Shown: positions 32,599 through 41,669 of the stretch, one piece after another
How positions within the stretch are numbered: position 1 is the stretch's first letter
Layout of the letters: each line of letters opens with the position of its first letter
Assembly (NCBI GenBank): GCA_018828585.1
Contig: JAHJVW010000075.1
Location: forward strand, 1 to 47,706
Direction: 5' to 3'
Source of the DNA: Bacteroidota bacterium
Lineage (GTDB): Bacteria > Bacteroidota > Bacteroidia > Sphingobacteriales > Sphingobacteriaceae
DNA: 47,706 nt
Notes under the pieces: generated by a model
Database searches by the model: none
What the model saw: only the letters and a program-made list of their open reading frames with translations
Told to the model about the DNA's origin: nothing
Position numbers and translations under genes: made by a program

Positions 32599-34113
32599 AT
32601 GATTGGAAAAGAAAATCTCGTTCAAGAGAAAATCAACCTAGTTTGGTTTAAACGAGACCTCCGTTTTACCGATCATGAAGCTTTGTATTTTGCTCAAAAA
32701 AGTAAGCTCCCGCTGTTATTGATTTATTGTTTCGAGCCATCCGTAATGTCTTATCCAGATAGCGATGTAAGGCATTGGCGTTTTGTGTATCAATCTTTAA
32801 TGGATATGCAAAGCAAGTTAAGAGGCATCCAAAGTGAAATATATATTTTCTACCAAGAAGTGGTAAATATTTTAAAAGCAATTCAAAGTAAATATCAAAT
32901 AGAAACCATCTTCTCACACGAAGAAACGGGCAATAAAATCACCTTCGATAAAGACATTTGGCTACAAAAGTTTTGTAACGAACAAGAAATTATTTGGAAT
33001 CAATACCAACAGTTTGGTGTGATTAGAGGGCTGAAATCTAGGAAAGGTTGGGAGCAACAATGGGAAGATAAGATGTGTGAATTTCCAAAATTTGTGGAAG
33101 AAGAAAAGTGGAATATTATCAAGTTATCAGATGACTTTTATGAAACTTTAAAGGGCGAGAATTTACCTATTGAAATCACAGCACCAAATAAAAATTTTCA
33201 ACCTGGAGGAGCGAGTTTTGCTTGGCGTTATCTCGAATCTTTTGTAAAAGAACGTCATGCAAATTACAGTAAGGATATTTCTAAACCAGCTTTAAGCAGG
33301 AAAAGCTGTAGCCGATTATCGCCCTATTTGGCTTATGGAAATATTTCCATGCGAATGGTTTATCGCTATACGCAACAACATTATAAAACATCAAATCATA
33401 AAAGGGATCTTACTAATTTTATGTCTCGTTTACATTGGCATTTCCATTTTATCCAAAAATTCGAAAATGAATGTCGGATGGAATTTGAGCATGTGAATAA
33501 AGGTTATGAAGCACTTATTAAGCCTAAAAATCCGCAATACATTAAAGCTTGGGAAGAAGGAAAAACTGGAGTCCCTTTGGTAGACGCTTGTATGCGATGT
33601 TTAGCAGCTACAGGCTATATTAATTTTAGGATGCGAGCAATGGTGGTTTCATTTTTCACTTTTAACCTTTGGCAGGATTGGCGAGAGCTCAACTTCTTTT
33701 TGGCGAAACAATTTTTAGATTACGAGCCGGGTATTCATTATCCACAGATACAAATGCAGGCAGGAGTTACTGGGGTAAATACGATTAGGATTTACAATCC
33801 TATCAAAAATGCGGAAGAACATGATGAAGATGGTGCTTTTGTGAAACAATGGCTACCCGAATTAAAAGAGATTCCTCCACATTTAATTTATGAGCCTTGG
33901 AAACTGAGTCAAATCGAACAAGAATTATATCACTGCAAAATTGGGTTGGATTATTCTTTTCCGATTGTAGATTTAGAGGCGAGCAGAAAATATGCAAGTG
34001 ATTTAATTTGGGGTTTAAGTAAAGATGGCGAAGTAAGAAAGGAAGGGAAACGCATTCTGAAAAAGCATGTGAATTTGGGAGACGCCAGTCAATCTAATGA
34101 AAATAGAAATTAG
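32599..34113 (+). CDS. Photolyase/cryptochrome-family flavoprotein, atypical
   Basis: 504 residues. The N-terminal antenna domain ([18 protein letters not shown]) is followed by an FAD-binding domain with [56 protein letters not shown] and IRIYNP. In class I photolyases the segment NNGGWQW carries the Asn that faces flavin N5 and the first Trp of the electron-transfer chain. Here it reads roughly GIHYPQIQM, so both seem changed. It probably binds FAD and absorbs light, but DNA repair is not assured. No cofactor or DNA-repair neighbour is seen. Confidence 0.82.
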   Translation: MIGKENLVQEKINLVWFKRDLRFTDHEALYFAQKSKLPLLLIYCFEPSVMSYPDSDVRHWRFVYQSLMDMQSKLRGIQSEIYIFYQEVVNILKAIQSKYQIETIFSHEETGNKITFDKDIWLQKFCNEQEIIWNQYQQFGVIRGLKSRKGWEQQWEDKMCEFPKFVEEEKWNIIKLSDDFYETLKGENLPIEITAPNKNFQPGGASFAWRYLESFVKERHANYSKDISKPALSRKSCSRLSPYLAYGNISMRMVYRYTQQHYKTSNHKRDLTNFMSRLHWHFHFIQKFENECRMEFEHVNKGYEALIKPKNPQYIKAWEEGKTGVPLVDACMRCLAATGYINFRMRAMVVSFFTFNLWQDWRELNFFLAKQFLDYEPGIHYPQIQMQAGVTGVNTIRIYNPIKNAEEHDEDGAFVKQWLPELKEIPPHLIYEPWKLSQIEQELYHCKIGLDYSFPIVDLEASRKYASDLIWGLSKDGEVRKEGKRILKKHVNLGDASQSNENRN

Positions 34114-34136
34114 GAAAATTATTCTATTTTAGTTTT

Positions 34137-34976
34137 ATGAAATCAATATCTATAGCTTTTATTCTCTTTATTTCTACATCGGCTTTTAGCCAGACAGATT
34201 CTATCACTTTTGTGAGCGCTAAATGGGAAAAACAAAGAATCACTTCAGGAGTAAAACTCAAACAACATCAGTTTAGTCAACTTTTTGGAGGTAGTAAATA
34301 TGTAAACATGCTAGAAATAAGGAATAGAAAAAAATTAAAATTCAGCTTTGATTTCGAGCCTCAAGAATTGATTTTAACCAGTAATTTCGCAAAAAGAAAA
34401 GATGCAATAGCTGCTATTAACGGAACGTTCTTCGATACAAAAAATGGGGGCTCAGTAGCTTTTCTAAAAGTGAATCATCAAGTCATTAATCATAGTGTTA
34501 AACGTCCAAACGGAAAAAGAACTTTATTTGCTGATGCTGGAGTGGTGATTAATAAAGGAAAAATAGGGATTGTAAATTGGAATGGCGAAGACGGTTGGGA
34601 AGAAAAATTACCGGATGAAAACGTGATGCTATCTGGTCCTTTGGTGGTTTATCATCATCAAATAATGCCTATTGATACTGCTGATGCTTTTAATAAGACG
34701 AAGCATCCTCGTTCTTTATTGGTGATCAGCAAAAAGAAAACGTACTTAATTGCTGTTGATGGAAGAAATGAATTTGCAGGTGGAATGAGTATGAATGAAT
34801 TAGCTAAAATTTCGATGTGGCTAAATGCTGATGCTGCTTTGAATTTGGACGGTGGCGGTTCAACCGGATTATATGTAAAAGATTTAGGAATAGTAAATCA
34901 TCCATCAGATAATAAAAAGTTTGATCATGAAGGCGAAAGAAAAGTGGCTAATGTCATTTTATTAAAAAAAGATTGA
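34137..34976 (+). CDS. Exported phosphodiester-glycosidase-like protein (NAGPA family)
   Basis: 279 residues. A signal peptide (about 1-18, SAFS-Q) is followed by the PF09992 fold: AINGTFFDTKNGGSVAF, SGPLVVYHHQ, HPRSLLVISKKKTYLIAVD and the C-terminal DGGGSTGLYV. The human relative removes GlcNAc caps from phosphomannose; bacterial members act on unknown glycans or phosphodiesters. TATTTTAG at 34125-34132, one mismatch from a -7 box, ends 4 nt before the ATG. The cupin gene follows after 6 nt. Confidence 0.85.
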   Translation: MKSISIAFILFISTSAFSQTDSITFVSAKWEKQRITSGVKLKQHQFSQLFGGSKYVNMLEIRNRKKLKFSFDFEPQELILTSNFAKRKDAIAAINGTFFDTKNGGSVAFLKVNHQVINHSVKRPNGKRTLFADAGVVINKGKIGIVNWNGEDGWEEKLPDENVMLSGPLVVYHHQIMPIDTADAFNKTKHPRSLLVISKKKTYLIAVDGRNEFAGGMSMNELAKISMWLNADAALNLDGGGSTGLYVKDLGIVNHPSDNKKFDHEGERKVANVILLKKD

Positions 34977-34982
34977 TTTAAG

Positions 34983-35471
34983 ATGATGAAAGACGCAAAG
35001 TATTTTATTGATAAAATTGGAATGCTTCCACATCCTGAGGGAGGATTTTATAAAGAGACTTATCGTTCTACAAATGAGATTGCAAATGCAGAAGGTAATC
35101 TAAGAAGTATTTCTACACCTATTAATTTTTTGTTAGAAAACAATAACAAATCTCATTTCCATAAAATAAAATCTGATGAATTGTGGTTTCACCACGAGGG
35201 TGAAACATTGGAAATTTTATCTATTCAAAACGGAGAGCTAATCCGTATTTTTTTAGGTAATAATTTAGAGAATGGAGAAGTTTTGCATACCACTATTCCA
35301 GCAAATATTTGGTTTGCATCTAGAATGAAAAACTACCAAGGTTTTGGTTTGGTAAGTTGTACTGTAGCTCCGGGTTTTGATTTTGCCGATTTTGAAATGG
35401 CAAAGAAAAATGAGTTGGCTAATGAATTTCCTCATCTGAAAGATATTATTGAGGAAATGACTTTAGAATAG
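34983..35471 (+). CDS. Cupin_5 (DUF985) domain protein
   Basis: 162 residues, no signal peptide. The family signature starts at LPHPEGGFYKETYRS, then INFLLENNNKSHFHKIKSDE with the cupin histidines (S-H-F-H), LWFHHEGETLEI, and the C-terminal YQGFGLVSCTVAPGFDFADFEM. These small sugar-epimerase-like cupins have no settled function. It lies 6 nt after the glycosidase-like gene and likely shares its transcript. Confidence 0.88.
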   Translation: MMKDAKYFIDKIGMLPHPEGGFYKETYRSTNEIANAEGNLRSISTPINFLLENNNKSHFHKIKSDELWFHHEGETLEILSIQNGELIRIFLGNNLENGEVLHTTIPANIWFASRMKNYQGFGLVSCTVAPGFDFADFEMAKKNELANEFPHLKDIIEEMTLE

Positions 35472-35482
35472 AGTTCAATTCT

Positions 35483-35552
35483 TGTCAGACTGAGCGGAAT
35501 CGAAGTCTTTTTGTATTCTAATAATACATTTCGACTCCGCTTAATATGACAT
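35483..35552. repeat. Hairpin-forming dispersed repeat between convergent genes
   Basis: GTCAGACTGAGCGGAATCGA and its inverted partner TTCGACTCCGCTTAATATGA face each other across about 20 nt. The arms fit a Bacteroidota repeat with the core TGAGCGxAxTCGAA. It stands between two genes that converge, where it could act as a transcription stop. Confidence 0.7.
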
Positions 35553-35584
35553 ATAAGGTAATTTAAAAAGCCTTATCACAGTAA

Positions 35585-37888
35585 TTAATCCTGTTTCGCT
35601 CCCTTCAGTGGAAACTCTTTCGGATGTTTTTTACCCATTAAATTCTCTACAAAATAGTCCCATCTTCTGCGCATCATATAGGGACCAAAAGCACCATAAC
35701 CGTGACGGCTGTTAGGGAAAACAATTAAATCGTAATCTTTATTGGCTTTCTCTAATGCTTCTACTACCAACAAGGTATTTTGCGGTGGTACGTTATCATC
35801 CAATAAACCGTGAGCCAACAATAATTTACCTTTTAGGTTTTTGGCATAAAGTTGATTCGCATGTGCTGCATAATCAGAGTTTTCGATTAAGCCGTCATAT
35901 CTTTCGCCCCAATCATCTTCATAATTTCTGTTATCATGATTTCCTGACTCGGAGATACCTACTTTAAAGAAATCTGGATAGTTAAACATAGCTGCTGCGG
36001 TTGCAAAACCACCACCCGAATGTCCCCAAATTCCAACTCGGTCTAAATCCATCGGATAAGTTTTAGCCAATTGCTGAATAGCCGTAACCTGATCTGGTAA
36101 AGTATTTATCGACATGTTTCCATAGCTCATATCATGAAAGCTTTTTGAGCGATTAGGATTGCTTGTGCCTTCGATAACCACCACTATAAAGCCTAACTCG
36201 GCTAAAGCCTGATGATCGCCTCTTGAAGCGGAAAACGACCAAGAACCCACGCTTCCACCCTGTGGACCAGGATAGATATAATCAATCACCGGATATTTTT
36301 TACCCGCAATCATTTGTGTGGGCGTAAAAACTAATCCGTAAATAGCTGTTTTGCCATCAGCGGTCATTAATTTAACGGGACTCGGAGCTTTCCAGCCCAT
36401 TGCTGTTAATTGGCTAATATCTGTTTTAGCTAATTCTGTAATCAGTTTACCATTGATATCTTTTAAAATGGTTACTTGTGGTACATTAGGTTGAGAGTAG
36501 GTATCTATAAGATATTTTTCGGATGGTGTAAAACTAATTTGATGATTTCCGGCATCTTCAGTTAAATCCTTCAAGCTTTTTCCATCAAAACCAATACTGA
36601 AAAAGTGTGTGAAATAAGGATTTTTAGCATCCTTTCCATCGGCTAGAAAATAAAGTAATCTGTTTTTCTCATCTACCTTAACCAATTTGGTTACTACAAA
36701 ATCACCTTTGGTGATTTGATTTTTAAGTTTTCCTGTTTGTGAATCGTACAGGTATAAATGACCCCAATCATCTCTTTCAGAGTACCAAATGATTTCATTG
36801 CTATTGGCTAAATATCTCCAGTTAATTGCCCCTTGTCCAGATTCGTATTGCGTAGCAACTACTTCCTCAAAAACCTCTCTCACTTTTCCAGTGGCAGCAT
36901 CAGCAATTCTGAATTTCTCTATTTTATGATCCCTAGAAGTAGAAAGAAACGCTAATTGAGAAGCATCCGCAGTCCAATCCACATCATCAAAAGTACCACT
37001 GCTAGAAATATCATCGCTTAATGAAGCTCGGTGTGGGTCCGCAGGGACATCCAACTTAATCACCTTAGGATTATCTATATCAATAATTACTCGTTCAATC
37101 ATTGGGATGTATTTATCGCCAACAAAGGGATATTTCCATTTCTGTAATTTGGGCGCCCCTACGTTGGTCGTTACCAAATACATCTCATTTACATTTCGCT
37201 GGTCTTGTTTAAAAGTGGCAATCTTTTTAGAATCGGGCGACCAACGTAAAATAGCAGCATCGCTATGTGTCCAACCCGCATTATCGGTAGCGTAGCCGTA
37301 ATCTTCCACACCATCAGTAGTGAGCTGAGTTTCTTTTCCTGTTTCTAGGTTTTTAACCCATAAATTAAAATCTTTTATAAATGCAGATAGTTTTCCGTTT
37401 GGTGATTCAACCGAGCCTCTGCTTCTTCTGTTAATACTTTCAACCGTTGGGGGTTCATTATCCACAACTAGTTTATTGGTTTTAAAAGTGTAGTTATAAT
37501 CGTTTTTATCTAAGTTAAAATGCATTGATTTTTCATCATCGGCAATGCTTACAAATTGAATAGGTAATTGATCAGCCTTATAAGTTTTACCTGTCATTTT
37601 TGATAAAGCAACAGCCAATTTTTGATGATCAAAAGCTGGTTTGTTACTTTTCTTTGCTGGGTCAACAATAAGGAACTGAGTTCCGTTAGCCGTTTTATTT
37701 TCAAACCAAAAATGATCACCTGCTAACCAATTTGGTCTAACAACTCCGCCGGAGATTAATTTAGCAGTATTGTAGCCTAAAAAGCTTTCTGCATTTTGAT
37801 AATCTTTAAAGGTTACCGAATCTTGAGATTGCGCCTGAGCATGATGAAAGAAAAGTGCTGCCGAAGCTAACAAAATATATTTTTTCAT
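35585..37888 (-). CDS. Exported S9 family (DPP IV-like) serine peptidase
   Basis: 767 residues. The signal peptide ends near residue 19 (AQA-Q). The N-terminal beta-propeller (about 80-490) is the DPPIV_N type, with WSPDSKKIATFK and DVDWTADASQLAFLS. The C-terminal alpha/beta-hydrolase has the nucleophile in GIWGHSGGGFATAAAMF, Asp in LLDDNVPPQNT and His in SRHGYG. These enzymes remove dipeptides or process oligopeptides in the periplasm. It is a single-gene unit, convergent with the cupin gene. Confidence 0.92.
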   Translation of the reverse strand: MKKYILLASAALFFHHAQAQSQDSVTFKDYQNAESFLGYNTAKLISGGVVRPNWLAGDHFWFENKTANGTQFLIVDPAKKSNKPAFDHQKLAVALSKMTGKTYKADQLPIQFVSIADDEKSMHFNLDKNDYNYTFKTNKLVVDNEPPTVESINRRSRGSVESPNGKLSAFIKDFNLWVKNLETGKETQLTTDGVEDYGYATDNAGWTHSDAAILRWSPDSKKIATFKQDQRNVNEMYLVTTNVGAPKLQKWKYPFVGDKYIPMIERVIIDIDNPKVIKLDVPADPHRASLSDDISSSGTFDDVDWTADASQLAFLSTSRDHKIEKFRIADAATGKVREVFEEVVATQYESGQGAINWRYLANSNEIIWYSERDDWGHLYLYDSQTGKLKNQITKGDFVVTKLVKVDEKNRLLYFLADGKDAKNPYFTHFFSIGFDGKSLKDLTEDAGNHQISFTPSEKYLIDTYSQPNVPQVTILKDINGKLITELAKTDISQLTAMGWKAPSPVKLMTADGKTAIYGLVFTPTQMIAGKKYPVIDYIYPGPQGGSVGSWSFSASRGDHQALAELGFIVVVIEGTSNPNRSKSFHDMSYGNMSINTLPDQVTAIQQLAKTYPMDLDRVGIWGHSGGGFATAAAMFNYPDFFKVGISESGNHDNRNYEDDWGERYDGLIENSDYAAHANQLYAKNLKGKLLLAHGLLDDNVPPQNTLLVVEALEKANKDYDLIVFPNSRHGYGAFGPYMMRRRWDYFVENLMGKKHPKEFPLKGAKQD

Positions 37889-37985
37889 GATGTTTAAAAT
37901 TTGATGAATTTAAAAATAGGAGTTTTGAGTAGAAACTCGAGGAATTATCAAGAATAATACAAATTAGCATTTGTTATAACAAAGA

Positions 37986-38012
37986 AAAGCCCCGATAGAA
38001 TCAGGGCCTTTC
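37986..38012 (-). terminator. Likely terminator of the pirin gene
   Basis: On the minus strand GGCCCTGAT and ATCGGGGC form a hairpin with one mismatch followed by TTTTCTTT. It lies about 80 nt past the pirin stop codon. Confidence 0.5.
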
Positions 38013-38090
38013 AAATTTTGTCTCGGTGTTAACCTATGCTTACAAAAGTATAAATTTTATAAATTGTTTGGGCATTTTGAAAATTTAATT

Positions 38091-38942
38091 TTATCCCCAA
38101 CTGACCATTTTTCCACTTCTGTAATCTTGATATGCTTGTCTAATTTCATCTTCGGTATTCATTACAAAAGGCCCTTGAGAAACCACAGGTTCGTTAAAGG
38201 GTTTTGCATGGCCAAAAAGGATGTAAACTTCTTCTAAAGCCTCTACTTCAACAACACCCTCTTCCAACTCAAATTGCACTAAATTTCGCATAGAAACTTC
38301 TTGCCCGTTTACATTTAATTTACCCTTTACCACGTAAAAAAAGATCTGATTTTCTGCCGGAATATCCAAAGTCAGTTTGCCATTCTCTTTCATTCTGATG
38401 CTAGTCATGGTTAAACCACTTATCGAATCAATAGGACCTTGATGCCCTTCCATTTCACCAGAAATTAAATCAACGGTTACTTTGCCATTATCTAAGTCAA
38501 AATGCTCAATTTCATCAAAATCTAAACCTTTATAGCTAGGCTTTACCATTTTATGTTTAGCTGATAAATTCATCCAAAGCTGTAAAATTTCTTCTTCGCC
38601 ACCATTTTTGATAAATTCTTCCGAAGAAACTTCTGAATGGATTAAGCCACTTCCAGCGGTCATCCATTGGATACCGCCATCTCTATTAATATGCTCGCCT
38701 CCGCTAGAATCCTGATGAGAAATATCTCCTTTAATGATATAGGTTAAAGTTTCGAATCCTCGGTGAGGGTGCGGACCAAAAGGTAGGCCTTGATTGTTTT
38801 TTTCAAATACTTGTGGTCCATGATGGTGCAATAATAAAAATGGATCCAGATAATCCAAACTCGATGTAGGCAACGCTGTGTAAGTATTTAGATAGGCAAT
38901 GGGCGTATAAGCAGCTGGATGTATTTTTTTAATCGGTCTCAT
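38091..38942 (-). CDS. Pirin-family cupin protein
   Basis: 283 residues. The pirin motif set is present: DPFLLLHHHGPQVFE, FGPHPHRGFETLTYIIKGDI with the metal-binding His residues, HINRDGGIQWMTAGSGLIHSE, and a second cupin with IFFYVVKGKLNVNG. Pirins are iron-binding proteins; some oxidise quercetin, others act as regulators. It is transcribed alone and divergent from the M14 peptidase gene. Confidence 0.93.
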   Translation of the reverse strand: MRPIKKIHPAAYTPIAYLNTYTALPTSSLDYLDPFLLLHHHGPQVFEKNNQGLPFGPHPHRGFETLTYIIKGDISHQDSSGGEHINRDGGIQWMTAGSGLIHSEVSSEEFIKNGGEEEILQLWMNLSAKHKMVKPSYKGLDFDEIEHFDLDNGKVTVDLISGEMEGHQGPIDSISGLTMTSIRMKENGKLTLDIPAENQIFFYVVKGKLNVNGQEVSMRNLVQFELEEGVVEVEALEEVYILFGHAKPFNEPVVSQGPFVMNTEDEIRQAYQDYRSGKMVSWG

Positions 38943-39116
38943 TTTATAATGATTTAATTTTCAAAATAAGGAAAAAGAATAGAATGTTTTTTAAGAGTTG
39001 GGTTTTTAAGTTTGTTTGACAATTTACTGATATGGTAACAATTTTGTCACTCATTTTTGAGGGTAGCATTAAAAGGTTAAAATTTTTAACTTGCCTTTTG
39101 AACCTAATTCATTAAC

Positions 39117-41666
39117 ATGAGAAAACTTTACGCTTTATTATTCTTTTGCCTTTTTATCAGTTTTGCGAAAGCTCAAACTCCACTTTCTTACTATTTACCA
39201 CAAAATATTTCTTACGATGCTAAAATACCAAAGCCGCAAGATGTTTTTGGATTTAACGTTGGCGATCAGCATGTGAGTCATGACCAAGTGGTGATGTACA
39301 TGAAGGAATTAGACAGAGTTTCGGATAGAATAACAATGGTGGAATATGCGCAATCTTATGAGCATAGAAAGTTATTATTGTTAACAATTACTAGTCCAGA
39401 GAATCAAAAAAATATAGCGCAAATTAAAGCGCAACATGCGGCTTTGTCTGACCCTTCTAAATCGGCAGGTGCTAATCTAGAAAATATGCCGATTGTGGTT
39501 TGGCAGGGTTTCTCTGTTCATGGAAATGAGCCAAGTGGCGTAAACGCTGCCATGGTGCTGGCTTATTACTTGGCTGCGGCGCAAGGTCCTGAAGTTGATG
39601 AATTATTAAAAAACACAGTGATTCTTCTAGACCCAGCAATTAATCCTGATGGAATACAACGTTTCTCTACTTGGGTAAATGCGAATAAGAGCAATACTTT
39701 AGTAACAGACCCAAATTCTAGAGAATTTAACGAACCTTGGCCAAACGGAAGAACCAATCACTATTGGTTCGATTTAAATCGTGATTGGTTGCCGCTTCAA
39801 CACAATGAATCGAAAGGGAGATTAGAACAATTTCATGCTTGGAAACCAAATATTTTAACAGATCATCACGAGCAGGGAACCAATGCTACCTTCTTTTTTC
39901 AGCCCGGCGTTCCATCTAGAACAAACCCTTTAACACCAAAAATCAATCAAGAGTTAACTGCTAAAATTGGAGAATATCATGCGAAAGCATTAGACGAAAT
40001 TGGCTCGCTATATTTTACCAAAGAGAATTATGATGATTTTTATTACGGAAAAGGAAGTACCTATCCGGATATCAATGGTGCAGTCGGGATTTTATTCGAA
40101 CAGGCGAGTTCACGTGGTCATGCTCAGGAAAGTGACAATGGCATTGTGCGTTTTCCTTTCACTATTAAAAATCAAGTAGCAACTGCTTTTTCAACTTTAA
40201 AAGCAGCGCAAGGAATGCGAGTAGAAATGCTGAAATTTCAAAGGGACTTTTATAAAAACGCTGTAAATTTGGCTAAATCCGATGCGGTAAAGGGCTATGT
40301 TTTTGGTTCAGGTGATAATAACGCGATCAGTTATCATTTATTGGATATCTTAAAAAGACACCAAATTAAAGTGTATCAATTAGCTAAAAACACAAGTGTT
40401 TCTGGTAAAAATTTTGATAGTGAAGCTGCTTATGTGGTACCAACAGATCAAGCTCAATACACCACCTTAAAAGCAATTTTCACTAAACAGACTAAATTTC
40501 AGGATAGTTTATTTTATGATATTTCTGCATGGACTTTCCCCTTAGCCATGAATATCAAATATGCTGAGTTAGGTTCAACAGCTGGGCTATTAGGAACTGA
40601 AGTTGCCGCAGCAAAATTTCCAGAAGGTAAAATGTTAGGCCCTCAAACCAATTACGCTTATATTTTTGAATGGACAGAGTTTTACGCTCCGAAAGTTTTA
40701 AATGAAGTGCTTAAAAAAGGTTTATTAGCGAAAGTAGCTTCGAAGTCTTTTACCATTACGGTAAATGGAAAACCCAAAATTTTTGATGATGGAACTATCA
40801 TGATTCCTGCCCAGAATCAATCAATGGCTGCAGGAGAAATTTATCAACTTCTATCGGCTTTAGCCAAAGAAAACGGCGTTGATATTTTGCCTGTAGGAAC
40901 AGGAATTACCGAAGGAATCAATTTTGGAAGTGCCAATTTCAAAGTGGTGAAGCAGCCTAAAACACTTTTAGTTACAGGTGCTGGAGTAAATGCGAATGAT
41001 GCTGGGGAAGTTTGGCATTTATTGGATCAGCGTTTTGATATGCCACCAGTTTTGGTAGAGCAGTCGGATATGAACCGGATCAGTTTAGATAAATACAATG
41101 TCATCATCATGTCTGACGGTAGATACAGCTCTATCTCCCAAAGCGGCATTGATGAAATTAAAAGGTTTGTAAAAGCTGGCGGAACTTTAATTGCTCAAGG
41201 CGATGCCAACCGTTGGGCTATCGCAAACGGATTAATTAGCATCAAATACAAAACTATTAAAAATGTCGATTCAGTAGCTTTTAGAAATTACGATACACAG
41301 CAAGAAGTAGCTAGAGCGCAATATATTCCAGGTGCGATTTTTAATTGCCGAGTAGACAATACGCATCCAATTGCTTATGGAATTACGACTTCAGAAATTC
41401 CGGTTTTTAGAGAAGGAACAGGAATGTTTGAAAAACCTAGTGATCCTTTTGCCACTCCTTTAGCTTATACTTCAAAACCTTTATTGGCAGGTTATATCTC
41501 GCCTGCGAACGAGAAAATGTTGAAAGGTTCGGCGGCAATCATTTGCAGTAGCTTTGGTAGAGGCGAAGTGATTTCTTTTTCAGACAATCCAAACTTTAGG
41601 GCTTTTTGGTTTGGCACCAGTAAGTTGTTTATGAATGCTGTTTTCTTTGGACAAACGATTAGATAA
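39117..41666 (+). CDS. Exported M14-family zinc metallopeptidase
   Basis: 849 residues. The signal peptide ends near residue 19 (AKA-Q). The zinc motif HGNE is in WQGFSVHGNEPSGVNAAM, with DLNRDW and DHHEQGTNATFFF as further active-site blocks. The catalytic Glu is likely in GILFEQASSRGH. The C-terminal part (about 615-720) reads LLVTGAGVNANDAGEVW ... YNVIIMSDGRYSS and resembles a glutamine-amidotransferase-like domain found in large M14 proteins. It lies 3 nt upstream of an S9 peptidase gene, so the two form a peptide-degradation operon. Confidence 0.9.
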   Translation: MRKLYALLFFCLFISFAKAQTPLSYYLPQNISYDAKIPKPQDVFGFNVGDQHVSHDQVVMYMKELDRVSDRITMVEYAQSYEHRKLLLLTITSPENQKNIAQIKAQHAALSDPSKSAGANLENMPIVVWQGFSVHGNEPSGVNAAMVLAYYLAAAQGPEVDELLKNTVILLDPAINPDGIQRFSTWVNANKSNTLVTDPNSREFNEPWPNGRTNHYWFDLNRDWLPLQHNESKGRLEQFHAWKPNILTDHHEQGTNATFFFQPGVPSRTNPLTPKINQELTAKIGEYHAKALDEIGSLYFTKENYDDFYYGKGSTYPDINGAVGILFEQASSRGHAQESDNGIVRFPFTIKNQVATAFSTLKAAQGMRVEMLKFQRDFYKNAVNLAKSDAVKGYVFGSGDNNAISYHLLDILKRHQIKVYQLAKNTSVSGKNFDSEAAYVVPTDQAQYTTLKAIFTKQTKFQDSLFYDISAWTFPLAMNIKYAELGSTAGLLGTEVAAAKFPEGKMLGPQTNYAYIFEWTEFYAPKVLNEVLKKGLLAKVASKSFTITVNGKPKIFDDGTIMIPAQNQSMAAGEIYQLLSALAKENGVDILPVGTGITEGINFGSANFKVVKQPKTLLVTGAGVNANDAGEVWHLLDQRFDMPPVLVEQSDMNRISLDKYNVIIMSDGRYSSISQSGIDEIKRFVKAGGTLIAQGDANRWAIANGLISIKYKTIKNVDSVAFRNYDTQQEVARAQYIPGAIFNCRVDNTHPIAYGITTSEIPVFREGTGMFEKPSDPFATPLAYTSKPLLAGYISPANEKMLKGSAAIICSSFGRGEVISFSDNPNFRAFWFGTSKLFMNAVFFGQTIR

Positions 41667-41669
41667 AAA

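Noticed and set aside
39076-39090. GTTAAAATTTTTAAC palindrome upstream of the M14 peptidase gene
   Set aside because: Only A/T-rich core symmetry with short arms; expected by chance at this base composition.
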